Of a stretch of DNA of 64,000 nucleotides, positions 8,992 to 19,051 are shown in pieces. Position numbers and translations under genes: made by a program. The stretch lies in NCBI GenBank assembly GCA_965198995.1, contig CBDAQG010000002.1, forward strand, positions 372,001 through 436,000, in the 5' to 3' direction. The stretch comes from CAXMMR01 sp965198995 (GTDB lineage Bacteria > Pseudomonadota > Alphaproteobacteria > Acetobacterales > Acetobacteraceae). Each line of letters begins with the position of its first letter. Within the stretch, counting starts at the first letter, position 1. Under the pieces are notes generated by a model. That model saw only the letters and a program-made list of their open reading frames with translations, ran no database searches and was not told where the DNA came from.

Positions 8992-9112
8992 GCGCTTCTT
9001 TTTTGAAAAAAAGAAGCAAAAAACTTTTGTCTGTTTGGCTCGATACCAGACGAGCGGACGTTTTTATAAATGAAAGTTTTTTGGTTCTTTTTTTCAAAAA
9101 AGAACTGCTTGC

Positions 9113-9115
<3 letters not shown>
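8990..9115. repeat. Family A composite inverted repeat, copy 4
   Basis: The left hairpin uses GCTTC/GAAGC and the right GGTTC/GAACT, with a core of about 45 bases. It separates the convergent genes rnd and cysQ. Confidence 0.85.
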
Positions 9116-9876
<761 letters not shown>

Positions 9877-9880
<4 letters not shown>

Positions 9881-11829
9881 GATGGGGGCTGCAGACGGCC
9901 GAGCGCCTCCAGCCGGGCGACGATGCTGTCGGCGGCCTCGTCGGCGGCGATGGCGGTGGTATCGATGCGGATCTCCGGCGCCTCGGGCGGCTCGTAGGGC
10001 GAGTTGATGCCGGTGAAATGGGCGATCTCGCCGGCGCGCGCCTTGCGATACAGGCCCTTGACGTCGCGGCTCTCGGCGGTGGCGAGCGGGGTGTCGATGA
10101 ACACCTCGATAAACTCGCCCTCGGCGAGCAGGGAGCGGGCCAGCGCGCGCTCGGAGCGGAACGGCGAGATAAAGGCGGTGAGCACGATCAGCCCGGCATC
10201 GACCATCAGCCGGGCGGTCTCGGCGACGCGACGGATGTTCTCGACCCGGTCGGCATCCGAGAAGCCGAGGTCGCGGTTGAGGCCGTGGCGGACGTTGTCG
10301 CCGTCGAGCAGATAGGTGTGGCGGCCGGCGGCGTGCAGGCGCTTTTCCACCAGGTTGGCGATCGTCGACTTGCCGGCGCCGGACAGGCCGGTGAACCACA
10401 GCACGCAGGGGCGCTGGCGCTTCTGCTCGGCCCGGGCGCGGCGGTCGATCTCGACCGCCTGCCAGTGGATGTTCTGCGCCCGGCGCAGGGCGAAGCGGAT
10501 CATTCCGGCGCCGACGGTCTCGTTGCTGACCCGGTCGATCAGGATGAAGCCGCCGGTGCCGTGGTTCTCCGCGTAGGGATCGAAGGCGGCGACGCTGTCG
10601 AGGCTCAGGTTGCACAGGCCGATCTCGTTGAGCTCGAGCGACTTGGCGGCGACGTGCTCGAGCGTGTTGACGTTGACCTTGTGCTTGAGCGCGGTGATCG
10701 AGCCGGCGATGGTGCGCGTCGCGATCTTGATCAGGTAGGGGCGGCCGGGCAGCATCGGCGCCTCGGCCATCCAGACCACCGTCGCCTCGAACTGGTCGGA
10801 CACGCCGGCGGGGCTGGCGGCGGCGCAGATCACGTCGCCGCGGCTGATGTCGACCTCGTCGGTGGTGCACAGGGTGATCGACTGGCCGGCGACGGCGAGC
10901 GGCAGGTCGTGCTCGATCAGCACTCGCGAGACGGTGGTCTCGCGCCCCGAGGGCAGCACGCGGATGCGCTCGCCGGGGCGGATGGTGCCGGACGCGATCT
11001 GGCCGGAGAAGCCGCGGAAGTCGAGGTTGGGGCGGTTCACCCACTGCACCGGCAGGCGGAACGGGGCGGCCTCGGCCGCGATCGCGATCGGCACCGTCTC
11101 CAGGTGCTCCAGCAGCGCCGGGCCGTCATGCCAGGGCATCTTGCCGCTGCGCGTCGCGATGTTCTCGCTGGCCAGGGCGGAGACCGGGATGGCGACGATG
11201 TCCTCGAGGCCGAGCTGCCCGGCGAAGCGGGCGTAGTCGGCGACGATGCGATCGAAGACCTCCTGGCGGTAGTCGACCAGGTCCATCTTGTTGACGGCCA
11301 GCACGATCGATTTCACGCCGATCAGCGAGACCAGGAAGCTGTGGCGCAGGGTCTGCACGAGCACGCCGCGGCGGGCGTCGATCAGGATCACCGCAAGGTC
11401 GGCGGTGGAGGCGCCGGTGACCATGTTGCGGGTGTACTGCTCGTGGCCGGGCGTGTCGGCGACGATGAACTTGCGCCGGCCGGTCGAAAAGAAGCGGTAG
11501 GCGACGTCGATGGTGATGCCCTGCTCGCGCTCGGCGGCCAGGCCGTCGACGAGGAGGGCGAAGTCGATGGCCTGGCCCTGGGTGCCGAGCCGGCGGCTGT
11601 CCGCCTCCAGGGCGGCGAGCTGGTCGTCGAAGATCGTCTTGCTGTCGTAGAGCAGGCGGCCGATCAGGGTCGACTTGCCGTCATCCACCGAGCCGCAGGT
11701 GATGAAGCGCAGCAGGCTCTTGGACGCGTGCGCGGCCAGGTAGGCCTCGATGTCGGTGGCGATCAGGTCGTGCGTGGCGGTGTCGTGTGTGGCGGTGTCG
11801 TGACTGGTGCCGGGCAGCGCGGCGTCCAT
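9877..11829 (-). CDS. cysNC: Bifunctional sulfate adenylyltransferase subunit 1 / APS kinase (CysN-CysC fusion)
   Basis: A 650-residue fusion. Residues 40-450 are the GTPase subunit of ATP sulfurylase, with P-loop GSVDDGKST (46-54), DTPGH (125-129) and NKMD (180-183) plus two EF-Tu-like beta-barrels. Residues 470-650 are APS kinase with P-loop GLSGAGKST (481-489) and the LDGDNVRHGLN segment. Together with CysD it turns sulfate into APS and then PAPS. Fused CysNC is common in alphaproteobacteria. An N-terminal DTATH repeat (about 11-20) is variable and probably unstructured. The start overlaps the cysD stop by ATGA and the stop overlaps cysQ. Confidence 0.96.
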
Positions 11830-12734
11830 CAGAAGTAGCCCTCCTGCTTCTTCTTCTCCATGCTGGCGCTGGCGTCGTGGTCGATCGCGCGGCCCTGGCG
11901 CTCGGAGGTGGTGGTCAGCAGCATCTCCTGGATGATCGCCGGCAGGGTGTCGGCGCGGCTCGCGACGGCGCCGGTCAGCGGGTAGTCGCCCAGGGTGCGG
12001 AAGCGCACCGAGCGGCGTTCGGGCACGATGCCGGCGGGGATGCGCATGCGGTCGTCGTCGACCATGATGGTCAGGCCGGCATGCTCGACCACCGGGCGCT
12101 CGGCGGCGTAGTAGAGCGAAACGATCGGGATCCGCTCCAGGCTGATGTACTGCCAGACGTCGAGCTCGGTCCAGTTCGACAGCGGAAAGACGCGCAGGCT
12201 CTCGCCAGGGGCGTGACGGGTGTTGAACAGGTGCCACAGCTCGGGGCGCTGGCGCTTTGGATCCCAGCGGTGCTGGCGCGAGCGGAACGAGACGATGCGC
12301 TCCTTGGCGCGGCTCTTCTCCTCGTCACGCCGCGCGCCGCCGAACGCGGCGTCGAAGCCGTGTTTGTCGAGCGCCTGCTTCAGCGCCTCGGTCTTCATGA
12401 TGTCGGTAAAGGCCGGGTGGTCGAACGGGTTGATGCCGGCGGCGATGCCGGCCTCGTTGCGGTGCTCGATGAACTGCAAGCCGAGCTCGGCGACGGTGCG
12501 GTCGCGGAAGGCGATCATCTCGCGGAATTTCCAGCCGGTGTTGACGTGCAGCAGCGGGAAGGGCAGTCGGCCGGGGGCGAAGGCCTTGAGCGCCAGGCGC
12601 AGCATGACCGCGCTGTCCTTGCCGACCGAGTAGAGCATCACCGGGCGCTCGGTCTCGGCCACGACCTCGCGCATGATCTGGATGCTCTCGGCCTCCAGTC
12701 GCTGCAGGTGGCTGAGGGTGGCGGCGAGGGGCAT
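11829..12734 (-). CDS. cysD: Sulfate adenylyltransferase subunit 2
   Basis: A 301-residue PP-loop ATP pyrophosphatase-family protein, the catalytic subunit of ATP sulfurylase (sulfate + ATP to APS). The PP-loop YSVGKDSAVMLRL lies near residue 35-47, with family segments HVNTGWKFREMI, GGARRDEEKSRAKERI and the C-terminal KKKQEGYF, an end shared by many CysD proteins. It is the first gene of the cysD-cysNC-cysQ operon; the 245-base upstream gap is filled by family B copy 2, so the promoter must lie in or near that repeat. Confidence 0.97.
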   Translation of the reverse strand: MPLAATLSHLQRLEAESIQIMREVVAETERPVMLYSVGKDSAVMLRLALKAFAPGRLPFPLLHVNTGWKFREMIAFRDRTVAELGLQFIEHRNEAGIAAGINPFDHPAFTDIMKTEALKQALDKHGFDAAFGGARRDEEKSRAKERIVSFRSRQHRWDPKRQRPELWHLFNTRHAPGESLRVFPLSNWTELDVWQYISLERIPIVSLYYAAERPVVEHAGLTIMVDDDRMRIPAGIVPERRSVRFRTLGDYPLTGAVASRADTLPAIIQEMLLTTTSERQGRAIDHDASASMEKKKQEGYF

Positions 12735-12746
12735 CAGGTATCCAGT

Positions 12747-12979
12747 TGGCAGGAAGGCCAGGGGCTTTGCCCCTGGACCCCATTAAAGGCGGAGCCTTTA
12801 AAATCCATTCATTATCTGTGATCCCACCGCAAGCTCGGTGGCGTGGGAAGCCGGTTGGCTGGCGTCGCCACGTAGGGAAGACGGCGTCTTGGCTCTAGGC
12901 GGATGGGGTCTGGGCCGCGGGCCCGTCGTGCGAATGCACGCTGGCGCGTGACGGGTTCGGGGCAGAGCCCTGCCTTCCT
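12747..12979. repeat. Family B composite repeat, copy 2 (full)
   Basis: The left half has CCAGGGGCTTTGCCCCTGG and AAAGGCGGAGCCTTTAAAATCC; the right half has a GGGTCTGGGCCGCGGGCCC block and a degenerate GGGCAGAGCCCTGCC hairpin. It lies upstream of cysD, and no gene is seen in the gap. Confidence 0.8.
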
Positions 12980-13324
12980 TCAGTCCATGTCGTCTGCGCC
13001 GCTGCCAGAGCCGGTAATGCCCGAGCGGGACGGGGCGTCGGCGTGCGGCTGAACCTGGGTCGACATCAGGGCGAGCTCCTCGTCGACGTCGTCCGAGCCA
13101 GGTTCGTCGGGCTCGCCCTGGGTGCTGGGATCGGCCTCGGATTGCTGCAGCAGGTCGGCCACGGCGTCCGGGTCGGCGCGCCGGGCCTGGTCGAGCAACA
13201 GGTCGGCGCGGTCGGGGTCGCCGGCTTCGCGGGCGAGCAGGGCGGCCTCGGCGAGGGCGCGGGCCTCGCCGTGCTTGCTGCGCGGGCCCTCGTCGCCAGC
13301 GGGGTTGTTCATCAGGTCCGACAT
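12980..13324 (-). CDS. Hypothetical acidic protein (114 aa)
   Basis: A small, strongly acidic, Asp/Glu- and Ala-rich protein with no recognised domain. Residues 15-65 look helical with a TPR-like pattern (ARALAEAALLAREAGDPDRADLLL); the remainder is low-complexity and probably disordered. Codon use has the strong G/C third-position bias of its neighbours, supporting a real gene. It follows the helicase gene by about 60 bases on the same strand and is likely co-transcribed. No membrane segment or signal peptide is present, so a cytoplasmic location is likely; function unknown. Confidence 0.65.
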   Translation of the reverse strand: MSDLMNNPAGDEGPRSKHGEARALAEAALLAREAGDPDRADLLLDQARRADPDAVADLLQQSEADPSTQGEPDEPGSDDVDEELALMSTQVQPHADAPSRSGITGSGSGADDMD

Positions 13325-13386
13325 CGTCTGCCCTCCAAGCTGTCGGGGCAGAACAGGTGGCGGCGTGGCGGGTTGCCGTCGCGGCG

Positions 13387-14691
<1,305 letters not shown>

Positions 14692-15009
14692 CGGTGGGGG
14701 ATCGCGCCTCCTGGCGCGTAAGCGTGCGCCGCTTGGCGCAAGGTCGGGTGCGGAGCGTGACGGAGGCGTGCTGCATCCGACGCGGGCCTGTCAGGACGTC
14801 CGCCATCGCGGCGATCATCGGCCTGATCACTCAGATGAGGGGTTCGACGCCGTTGGACAAGCGCTGATTACGCATGCTTGCTGCGCTGCAGCGAAATCGA
14901 CTGCGACTGATGCTGTCCGGCCACGTGCCGGAGCGGCCCGGAAATCGCCGGCGGTCGGTGAACCGGTGCGGCCGCGCACCGTTGCGCCGATGATCAGTCA
15001 GGGAGCGAA
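14692..15009. other. 318-base divergent gap between rhlE and the DUF2945 gene
   Basis: It contains GC-rich dyads near 14707-14745 (GCGCCTCCTGGCGC and GCGCCGCTTGGCGC) on the rhlE side, possibly part of a structured leader, and a ribosome-binding site (GGGAG) just before 15010. No coding region or RNA gene is convincing. Confidence 0.4.
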
Positions 15010-15222
15010 ATGATGGCCAAGCTGCCGAAGCAGGGTGATGCGGTCACCTGGGACACCGCAAAGGGCAAGACGCACGGCACGGTCGAGAAGGTGGTCACCT
15101 CGACGACGAAGGTGAAGGGACATACCGCCAAGGCCAGCAAGGAGGATCCTCAGGTGCTGGTGAAGAGCGGCAAGTCGGGCAAGAAGGCGGTGCACAAGCC
15201 GGCGGAGCTGAAGAAGGGCTGA
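15010..15222 (+). CDS. DUF2945 / hypervirulence-associated TUDOR-domain protein
   Basis: A 70-residue basic protein matching the DUF2945 family: KQGDAVTWDTAKGKTHGTVEKV followed by the conserved VKGHTAKASKEDPQVLVKS and the C-terminal HKPAELKKG. These are small SH3/Tudor-like barrels of unknown role, often stress-associated. GGGAG precedes the start; ATG at 15010 or 15013 are equally possible. It is monocistronic, divergent from rhlE, and followed by a 20-bp direct repeat. Confidence 0.85.
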   Translation: MMAKLPKQGDAVTWDTAKGKTHGTVEKVVTSTTKVKGHTAKASKEDPQVLVKSGKSGKKAVHKPAELKKG

Positions 15223-15228
15223 CCCTCG

Positions 15229-15282
15229 CAGCCTCAGCGCGGGCTCAGCCCCCGCTTAAGCTCAGCCTCAGCGCGGGCTCAG
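15229..15282. repeat. Two copies of a 20-bp direct repeat
   Basis: CAGCCTCAGCGCGGGCTCAG occurs at 15229-15248 and 15263-15282, 14 bases apart. The second copy covers the stop codon of the receiver gene. No function is assigned. Confidence 0.7.
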
Positions 15283-15668
15283 TTGCAGCGCTGGTCGCGG
15301 CGCGGCGTGACCTTGGAGCGGATTGCCGCAACCAGGCGCGCCGGCAGGAACGGCTTGGCGATCAGCACCTCGCCGGCGGTGACCAGATGCTGGTTGTAGG
15401 GCAGGCCGCTGATGAAGATGATCGGCAGGTCGGGCTGGAGATTGCGGGCGTAGCGGGCGACCTCTCGACCGCCCTCGCCGTTGCCGAGGTCGAGGTCGGC
15501 GACCAGGAGTTGTGGCGGCGCCTGGTGAGCGAACCAGTCAGCGGCCTCGTCGGCGCTTCTCACCTGGCCGACCTCGAAGCCGGCGTCACGCAGCGACTCC
15601 GCCAACGTCACCAGAACCAGGGCGTCATCATCCAGCAGCAAGACATCGCACACCAGATGACGCTCCAA
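15279..15668 (-). CDS. Single-domain response regulator (receiver only)
   Basis: A 129-residue CheY-like receiver with no output domain. The acidic pocket (DDD 13-15), phospho-acceptor Asp58 in LLVADLDLG, the switch Ser in IIFISG (87) and Lys105 in LIAKPF are all present, so it should be phosphorylated. It lies 61 bases downstream of the GAF-PAS histidine kinase on the same strand and is its probable partner. HisKA_2-type kinases with stand-alone receivers commonly act in stress or light-response relays; here the output is unknown. Confidence 0.9.
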   Translation of the reverse strand: MERHLVCDVLLLDDDALVLVTLAESLRDAGFEVGQVRSADEAADWFAHQAPPQLLVADLDLGNGEGGREVARYARNLQPDLPIIFISGLPYNQHLVTAGEVLIAKPFLPARLVAAIRSKVTPRRDQRCN

Positions 15669-15729
15669 AAATCAGACCATGCAGCGCAGGGGAGGCAGGC
15701 GAAGTTCCGCCGGGGTGGGTTGGCGCACT

Positions 15730-17244
15730 CTAAGGTGCGAAGAGCCGGGTGGCCGGCAGCCTGGCGACGAAGGCCGTGCCGGCCGGTTGGCGTTCGATCG
15801 CAAGCCCCGCCCCGTCGCCGCGCAGCAGGCCGTTGATCAGCCGCATGCCGAGGCCGCGGCTCTGCGCCGGGTTGAAGTCGAGCGGCAGGCCGACGCCGTC
15901 ATCGGCGACGGTCAGCACCGCGCGGCCGTCCGGCGGCTGGCGGAAGCTGACGCGGATCGTTCCGGCGCCGTATTTGAGCGCGTTGGTGACGAGCTCGGTC
16001 AGCACCAGGCCCAGCGCCGGCAGCTCGCCGGCCGGCCAGGCGACGTCGTCCGACTCGATGCGGATGTCGCGGCCGTCCAGCGTCGAGGCCATGCCGTCGC
16101 TGAGGTCGCTCACCAGGCCTTCGAGGTAGGGGGCGACGTCCAGGGTCAGCGCCGAGCCGGTGGTGTAGAGCCGGTCGTGGATGGCGGCGATGGTGCGCAC
16201 GCGCGCCGCGCTCTCCATCAGCTGCTCGGCGGCCTGCTCGTTGTCCGCTGCGCGGCTCTGCAGGGACAGCAGGTTCTGCACCAGTTGAAGGCTGTTTTTC
16301 ACCCGGTGATGCACCTCCAGCATCAGCAGGTCCTTGGCCTGGGTCGCCGCCACGCGGTCGGTGATGTCGTGCGAAATCGCCAGCACGTCGTGGGCGTCTT
16401 CGAGCGGGCTGATCTGCACCTCCCACCAGCGGGTGACGCCGTGCACGGGGGCGACGGCGTCAAAGCGGGCGATCTGCCCGGCGCGGGCGCGGGCCAGGCC
16501 GGCCTCGATGAGGGGCTGCTGGTCTGCCGGCCACAGCTCCACCCAGGGGCGCCCGACGAGCTGGTCCAAGCTCTCGAAGCCGAGCAGGCAGACGCCGTTC
16601 GGGTTGACCCGCGACAGCCGGCCGGTGATGTCGACGACCTTGACGCAGTCCGGGCTCGCGCTCAGCAGGCCCTCGACGAAGCTCTGGCTGCGCTGCAGCT
16701 CCTCGAGGCGGCGCAGCTTGGCGATGGCGTGCGAGAGGGTGCCGGCGAGGCCCTGCAGGAAGGCGGTGTCGTCGGCCGAGAAGTCGGTGGCGTGGGAGCT
16801 GTCGACCTCCAGCACGCCGTAGGGCCCGGCGGGGGTTTGGATCAGCACGTTGAAGGCGCGCTTGATGCCGTGCTTGCGCAGCAGCTCTGGCGTCTCGAAG
16901 CGCTGCTCGCCCGCGAGGTCGTTGGACAGCACGGGCTCGCCGGTGCGCAGGGCGTGGCCGGCGGCGCTGCCGCCATCGGCGGGCAGGCGGGCGTGGCCGA
17001 CGACGCCGGGATGCCAGCCGACGCCGGCGCGCATCAAGAAGCAGTCGGGCTCGGGGAGGTATTCCAGCACCTTGGCGAAGTGGCAGCCGACGCCCTGCGC
17101 GGCGACGGCGCAGGCGCGGTCGAGCACCGGCAGCAGGGCGTCGCTCTGCAGGCTGAAATTGGCGAGGGCGGCGCCGAGCGCCTGCTGGCGCAGGCGCAGC
17201 ATCAGCTCAGCGTTCGCCTGCTCTAGCAACGTCGTGGCTGACAC
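15730..17244 (-). CDS. GAF-PAS sensor histidine kinase (HisKA_2 type)
   Basis: About 504 residues, no membrane segment, hence cytoplasmic. Domains in order: short coiled N-terminus, GAF (about 30-170), PAS (about 185-300), HisKA_2 dimerisation helix with the phospho-His in EVHHRVKNSLQLVQNLLSLQS (about 312), and HATPase_c with N box ELVTNALKYG and G box VADDGVGLPLD. The GTG at 17244 is preferred as start because AGAGGA lies seven bases upstream; an ATG at 17277 is the alternative. It is transcribed with the downstream receiver gene and divergently from the urease cluster. The GAF ligand is unknown. Confidence 0.9.
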   Translation of the reverse strand: MSATTLLEQANAELMLRLRQQALGAALANFSLQSDALLPVLDRACAVAAQGVGCHFAKVLEYLPEPDCFLMRAGVGWHPGVVGHARLPADGGSAAGHALRTGEPVLSNDLAGEQRFETPELLRKHGIKRAFNVLIQTPAGPYGVLEVDSSHATDFSADDTAFLQGLAGTLSHAIAKLRRLEELQRSQSFVEGLLSASPDCVKVVDITGRLSRVNPNGVCLLGFESLDQLVGRPWVELWPADQQPLIEAGLARARAGQIARFDAVAPVHGVTRWWEVQISPLEDAHDVLAISHDITDRVAATQAKDLLMLEVHHRVKNSLQLVQNLLSLQSRAADNEQAAEQLMESAARVRTIAAIHDRLYTTGSALTLDVAPYLEGLVSDLSDGMASTLDGRDIRIESDDVAWPAGELPALGLVLTELVTNALKYGAGTIRVSFRQPPDGRAVLTVADDGVGLPLDFNPAQSRGLGMRLINGLLRGDGAGLAIERQPAGTAFVARLPATRLFAP

Positions 17245-17374
17245 CGCCCGATCCTCTTGGAGCCGCACGGTTCGCATAGGCGTACGTCGGCCGTGCGGCA
17301 AGCAGCATAGACGCGCCCGCGGCAGAGCGCCGGCTTACCTCGCCGCGTGCGGCGCCGGCCGCTACAGCTTGGGC

Positions 17375-18196
17375 ATGGCTGGGACAGAAGCACCGCCGGC
17401 GAGGCTGCAGCGGGCGGAGGGATCCTTCGCCCTGGCGGTGGCGCGGCGCGACGGGCGGACGCGGCTGGCGCGGCTCGGCCAGGGCGGCTGCCTGCGGCTG
17501 CTGTTTCCGCGGGCGGCGGGGTTCGAGGCGGTGCTGCTCAATACCGCCGGGGGCATCGCCGCCGGAGACCGGCATCGCGGCGCGGTCGAGTGCGGCGCCG
17601 GCGCGACGCTGCTGCTGACCGGGCAGGCGGCCGAGCGGTGCTACCGGGCGCGGCTCAGCGAGGCGGCGGCGGACGTCGAGGTCAGGGTGCGGCTGGCGGC
17701 GGGGGCGCGGCTCGACTGGCTGCCGCAGGAGCTGATCGTGTTCGACGGCGCGGCGCTGGACCGCCGCCTGCACGTCGACATGGCGGGCGACGCGACGCTG
17801 CTCTGCGTGGAAAGCCGCATCCTGGGTCGGCGGCACTCGGGCGAGCGGGTGGGGCGGCTGCGGCTGACCGATCGGCTGAGCCTCCGGCGCGACGGGGTGA
17901 CGCTGCTGGAGGATCGGCTGCGGATTGTCGGCGATGCGGGAGCGCTGCTGGCCGGGCCGGCGGGCGCCGCAGGGGCGATCGCCTCGGCCAGCGTGGTGTT
18001 CGTGGCGACCGCGGCGGCGGCGCGGCTGGCGGCGGTGCGGGCGGCGCTGGAGGGCGAGACCGCGGGCGCGTCGGCCTGGAACGGCATGCTGGTGGTGCGG
18101 CTGATCAGCCACGATGCGGCACGGCATCGCGCGGCGCTGCTGCGGCTGGTCAGGGTGCTTCGTGACGGTGCGCTGCCGTCCGTTTGGCGCTGCTAG
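17375..18196 (+). CDS. ureD: Urease accessory protein UreD
   Basis: A 273-residue beta-rich scaffold that binds apo-urease and helps recruit UreF and UreG for nickel insertion. Family landmarks: LLFPRAAGFEAVLLNTAGGIAAGDRH (the NTAGG segment), LLLTGQAAERCYR, LDWLPQELIVFDGA and RHSGERVGRLRL. Length and order match UreD. It is the first gene of ureDABCEFG, divergent from the histidine kinase gene, and separated from ureA by a 197-base gap carrying family B copy 3, whereas such genes are normally tightly packed. Confidence 0.93.
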   Translation: MAGTEAPPARLQRAEGSFALAVARRDGRTRLARLGQGGCLRLLFPRAAGFEAVLLNTAGGIAAGDRHRGAVECGAGATLLLTGQAAERCYRARLSEAAADVEVRVRLAAGARLDWLPQELIVFDGAALDRRLHVDMAGDATLLCVESRILGRRHSGERVGRLRLTDRLSLRRDGVTLLEDRLRIVGDAGALLAGPAGAAGAIASASVVFVATAAAARLAAVRAALEGETAGASAWNGMLVVRLISHDAARHRAALLRLVRVLRDGALPSVWRC

Positions 18197-18198
18197 GG

Positions 18199-18365
18199 AG
18201 GAAGGCCAGGGCGCTGCCCTGGACCCGCTGGGGCCCGCGGCCCCAGACCCGCATCCGTGGCAGCCCGGACGGGAGTGTTCCATGCCCGGTGAGCATGAAT
18301 GAGGCATGGATTTTAGAGGCTCCGCCTTTAATCGGGTCCAGGGGCGACGCCCCTGGCCTTGCTTT
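18199..18365. repeat. Family B composite repeat, copy 3 (full, inverted), inside urease cluster
   Basis: Hairpins in reversed order relative to copy 1: CCAGGGCGCTGCCCTGG, GGGGCC/GGCCCC, then the GAGGCTCCGCCTTTAA block and CCAGGGGCGACGCCCCTGG, ending CCTTGC. It separates ureD from ureA. Confidence 0.85.
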
Positions 18366-18393
18366 TTCTCCAGCCTGCTGGACCATGCTCACC

Positions 18394-18696
18394 ATGAACC
18401 TGACGGCGCGCGAGAAGGACAAGCTGCTGGTCAGCATGGCGGCGATGGTGGCAAGGCGGCGGCTGGAGCGTGGGGTGCGGCTGAACCATCCCGAGGCGGT
18501 GGCGCTGATCAGCGACTTCGTCGTCGAGGGTGCGCGGGACGGCCGCAGCGTCGCCGAGCTGATGGAGGCGGGTGGCCACGTGCTGACGCGCGAGCAGGTC
18601 ATGCAGGGGGTCGCCGAGATGATCCACGATGTTCAGGTCGAGGCCACGTTCCCCGACGGCACCAAGCTGGTGACGGTGCATGAACCCATACGCTGA
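18394..18696 (+). CDS. ureA: Urease subunit gamma
   Basis: The 100-residue small structural subunit of the nickel urease that hydrolyses urea to ammonia and carbamate. It is near-identical in pattern to the family: MNLTAREKDKLLVSMAAMVA, LNHPEAVALISDFVVEGARDG, MIHDVQVEATFPDGTKLVTVH. The start at 18394 gives the canonical MNLT N-terminus; an ATG three codons upstream (18385) is possible. The end overlaps ureB by 17 bases. Confidence 0.98.
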   Translation: MNLTAREKDKLLVSMAAMVARRRLERGVRLNHPEAVALISDFVVEGARDGRSVAELMEAGGHVLTREQVMQGVAEMIHDVQVEATFPDGTKLVTVHEPIR

Positions 18697-19051
18697 GGTG
18701 CTGGACGCCGGGGCGGTGCCGGGCGAGGTGATCACGCGGCCGGGCGAGATCGAGCTCAATGCGGGGGCGGACGTGATGGTGCTGGTGGTGGCCAACACCG
18801 GCGACCGGCCGGTGCAGGTGGGCAGCCACTACCATTTCGCCGAGGCCAACCCGGCGCTGCGCTTTGATCGGGCGGCGGCGCGTGGGCGGCGGCTGGACGT
18901 GCCCTCGGGTGGGGCGATCCGCTTCGAGCCGGGGCAGGAGCGCAGCGTGGCGCTGATCCCGATCGGCGGGGCGCGGCAGGTGTTCGGCTTTCGCGGCCAG
19001 GTGATGGGGCCGCTGGATGACGGGGTGGCCGCCGCCGCGGCCGGGCCGTGA
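18680..19051 (+). CDS. ureB: Urease subunit beta
   Basis: A 123-residue structural subunit. Signatures: PGEVITRPGEIELNAG, the strongly conserved NTGDRPVQVGSHYHFAEANPAL and LDVPSGGAIRFEPGQERSVALIPIGG. It forms the (alpha-beta-gamma) urease unit with UreA and UreC. The start overlaps the end of ureA and its stop overlaps the GTG start of ureC (GTGA), implying translational coupling and fixed stoichiometry. The Ala-rich C-terminal tail is unremarkable. Confidence 0.98.
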   Translation: MNPYAEVLDAGAVPGEVITRPGEIELNAGADVMVLVVANTGDRPVQVGSHYHFAEANPALRFDRAAARGRRLDVPSGGAIRFEPGQERSVALIPIGGARQVFGFRGQVMGPLDDGVAAAAAGP